Part shown: one piece after another, positions 5,282 to 5,726 of the stretch
Numbering within the stretch: the stretch's first letter is position 1
Layout: every line of letters begins with the position of its first letter
Assembly: GCA_947652805.1 (NCBI GenBank)
Contig: CANTEM010000072.1
Location: 1 to 5,726 of the forward strand
Reading direction: 5' to 3'
DNA: 5,726 bases
Source: an uncultured Clostridia bacterium
GTDB lineage: Bacteria; Bacillota; Clostridia; Oscillospirales; CAG-272
Notes under the pieces: model-generated
Told to the model about the DNA's origin: nothing
What the model saw: only the letters and a program-made list of their open reading frames with translations
Databases searched by the model: none
Made by a program: the position numbers and the translations under genes

Positions 5282-5726
5282 TTATTTCGCCTCCAGCATC
5301 TCAGCGGCAACACTTGCAAGGATTTCACATCCGCGCACGATATCTGCATCAGACGGGGTGGAGTAGTTGAGGCGCACTGCATTGATGGATCCTTCCGTAT
5401 CGCAAAGGAAGGTGTTTCCGGGCACAACCGCAACGCCCTGCTCCAGTGCTTTTCTCACGAATGTCATCATATCAATGGAATCCGGCAGGGTCATCCATAT
5501 GAACAGACCGCCTTCAGGTCGGCTGTAAGTAACGGACTTCGGCATATGGGCGTCCAGAGTGCTTAGCATCAGTGCGCACTTATCCCGGTACAGTGTATTG
5601 ATTCCGGCGATATGGGCATCCAGGTTCTTTTCTGTCATAAACCGATAGGTAAGCATCTGGAAAAATATGTTGGAATATAAGATTCGTATCCGGGCAGAAC
5701 AAGGATCTGTTCATAAGGAGCGGGCT
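5282..5726 (-). CDS. PLP-dependent aminotransferase (class I/II), C-terminal part
   Basis: This is the small domain of a fold-type I aminotransferase that uses pyridoxal phosphate to move amino groups between amino acids and 2-oxo acids. The clean reading runs from about base 5675 to the TAA at 5284-5282. It contains SNIFFQMLTYRFM, LYRDKCALML, RPEGGLFIWMTLP, GVAVVPGNTFL and VRLNYS; the arginine of VRLNYS (codon about 5374-5372) is the residue that holds the substrate carboxylate in this family. The style resembles LysN/2-aminoadipate or MocR-type aminotransferases, but substrate cannot be given because the PLP lysine and active-site core are outside the window. The ATG at 5656 is internal. 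Upstream of about 5680 the same frame loses similarity and meets TGA at 5713-5711, while another frame reads APYEQILVL, so a frameshift or an edge error is likely. It is the first visible gene of the minus-strand cluster, 45 bases before ppa. Confidence 0.83.

Noticed and set aside
1..5726. A new defence, mobile or CRISPR-like system
   Set aside because: No nuclease, transposase, integrase, reverse transcriptase, regular repeat array or toxin-antitoxin pair can be seen on either strand.

Overview
The window looks like a stretch of chromosome from a Gram-positive member of the Clostridia (Firmicutes), perhaps Ruminococcaceae/Oscillospiraceae-like. Reasons: strong GGGAGG/AGGAGG ribosome binding sites, sigma-A-type promoters with extended -10 elements, an acyl-CoA ligase C-terminus of a type common in gut Clostridia, and an Obg with the C-terminal OCT domain. 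The lineage is an inference from protein style, not a search result. I see no mobile element, CRISPR array, tRNA, rRNA or phage gene. I did not find a convincing new biological system; this is mostly compact housekeeping DNA with one less understood envelope locus.

Layout. (1) Bases 1-282, plus strand: the C-terminal end of an AMP-forming acyl-CoA synthetase, cut by the window edge. (2) Bases 291-328: a bidirectional terminator, a perfect 17-bp stem with a 4-base loop, overlapping the stop codon of the next gene. (3) Bases 326-1048, minus strand: a membrane-anchored protein with an acidic/proline-rich linker and two SH3b-like repeats outside the membrane. (4) Bases 1049-1190: a divergent promoter region with one plausible promoter for each side, a 14-bp perfect palindrome at the predicted transcription start of the SH3b gene and a small direct repeat around the mscS -10. 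(5) Bases 1191-1988, plus strand: a small MscS-type mechanosensitive channel. (6) Bases 1985-2019: a second bidirectional terminator. (7) Bases 2021-5726, minus strand: a co-directional cluster transcribed right to left, encoding a PLP-dependent aminotransferase (C-terminal part only), a family I inorganic pyrophosphatase (ppa), the ribosome-assembly GTPase Obg, and an RsmF-like rRNA m5C methyltransferase. Gaps are 45, 14 and 16 bases, so it is probably one operon ending at the 1985-2019 terminator.

How the genes may work together. Obg (50S maturation) and the RsmF-like enzyme (16S rRNA modification) form a ribosome-biogenesis pair, with pyrophosphatase upstream removing the PPi made by RNA synthesis and aminoacylation. 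The divergent SH3b protein and MscS are both envelope proteins and share a control region, which suggests, but does not prove, a common cell-wall or turgor role.

Caution about the edges. At both ends the reading frame of the partial gene stops matching its family: about the first 60 bases and about the last 45 bases. On the right there is an in-frame stop and homology seems to continue in another frame. This looks more like sequence error or misassembly at contig ends than biology, but decay of both genes cannot be excluded from sequence alone.
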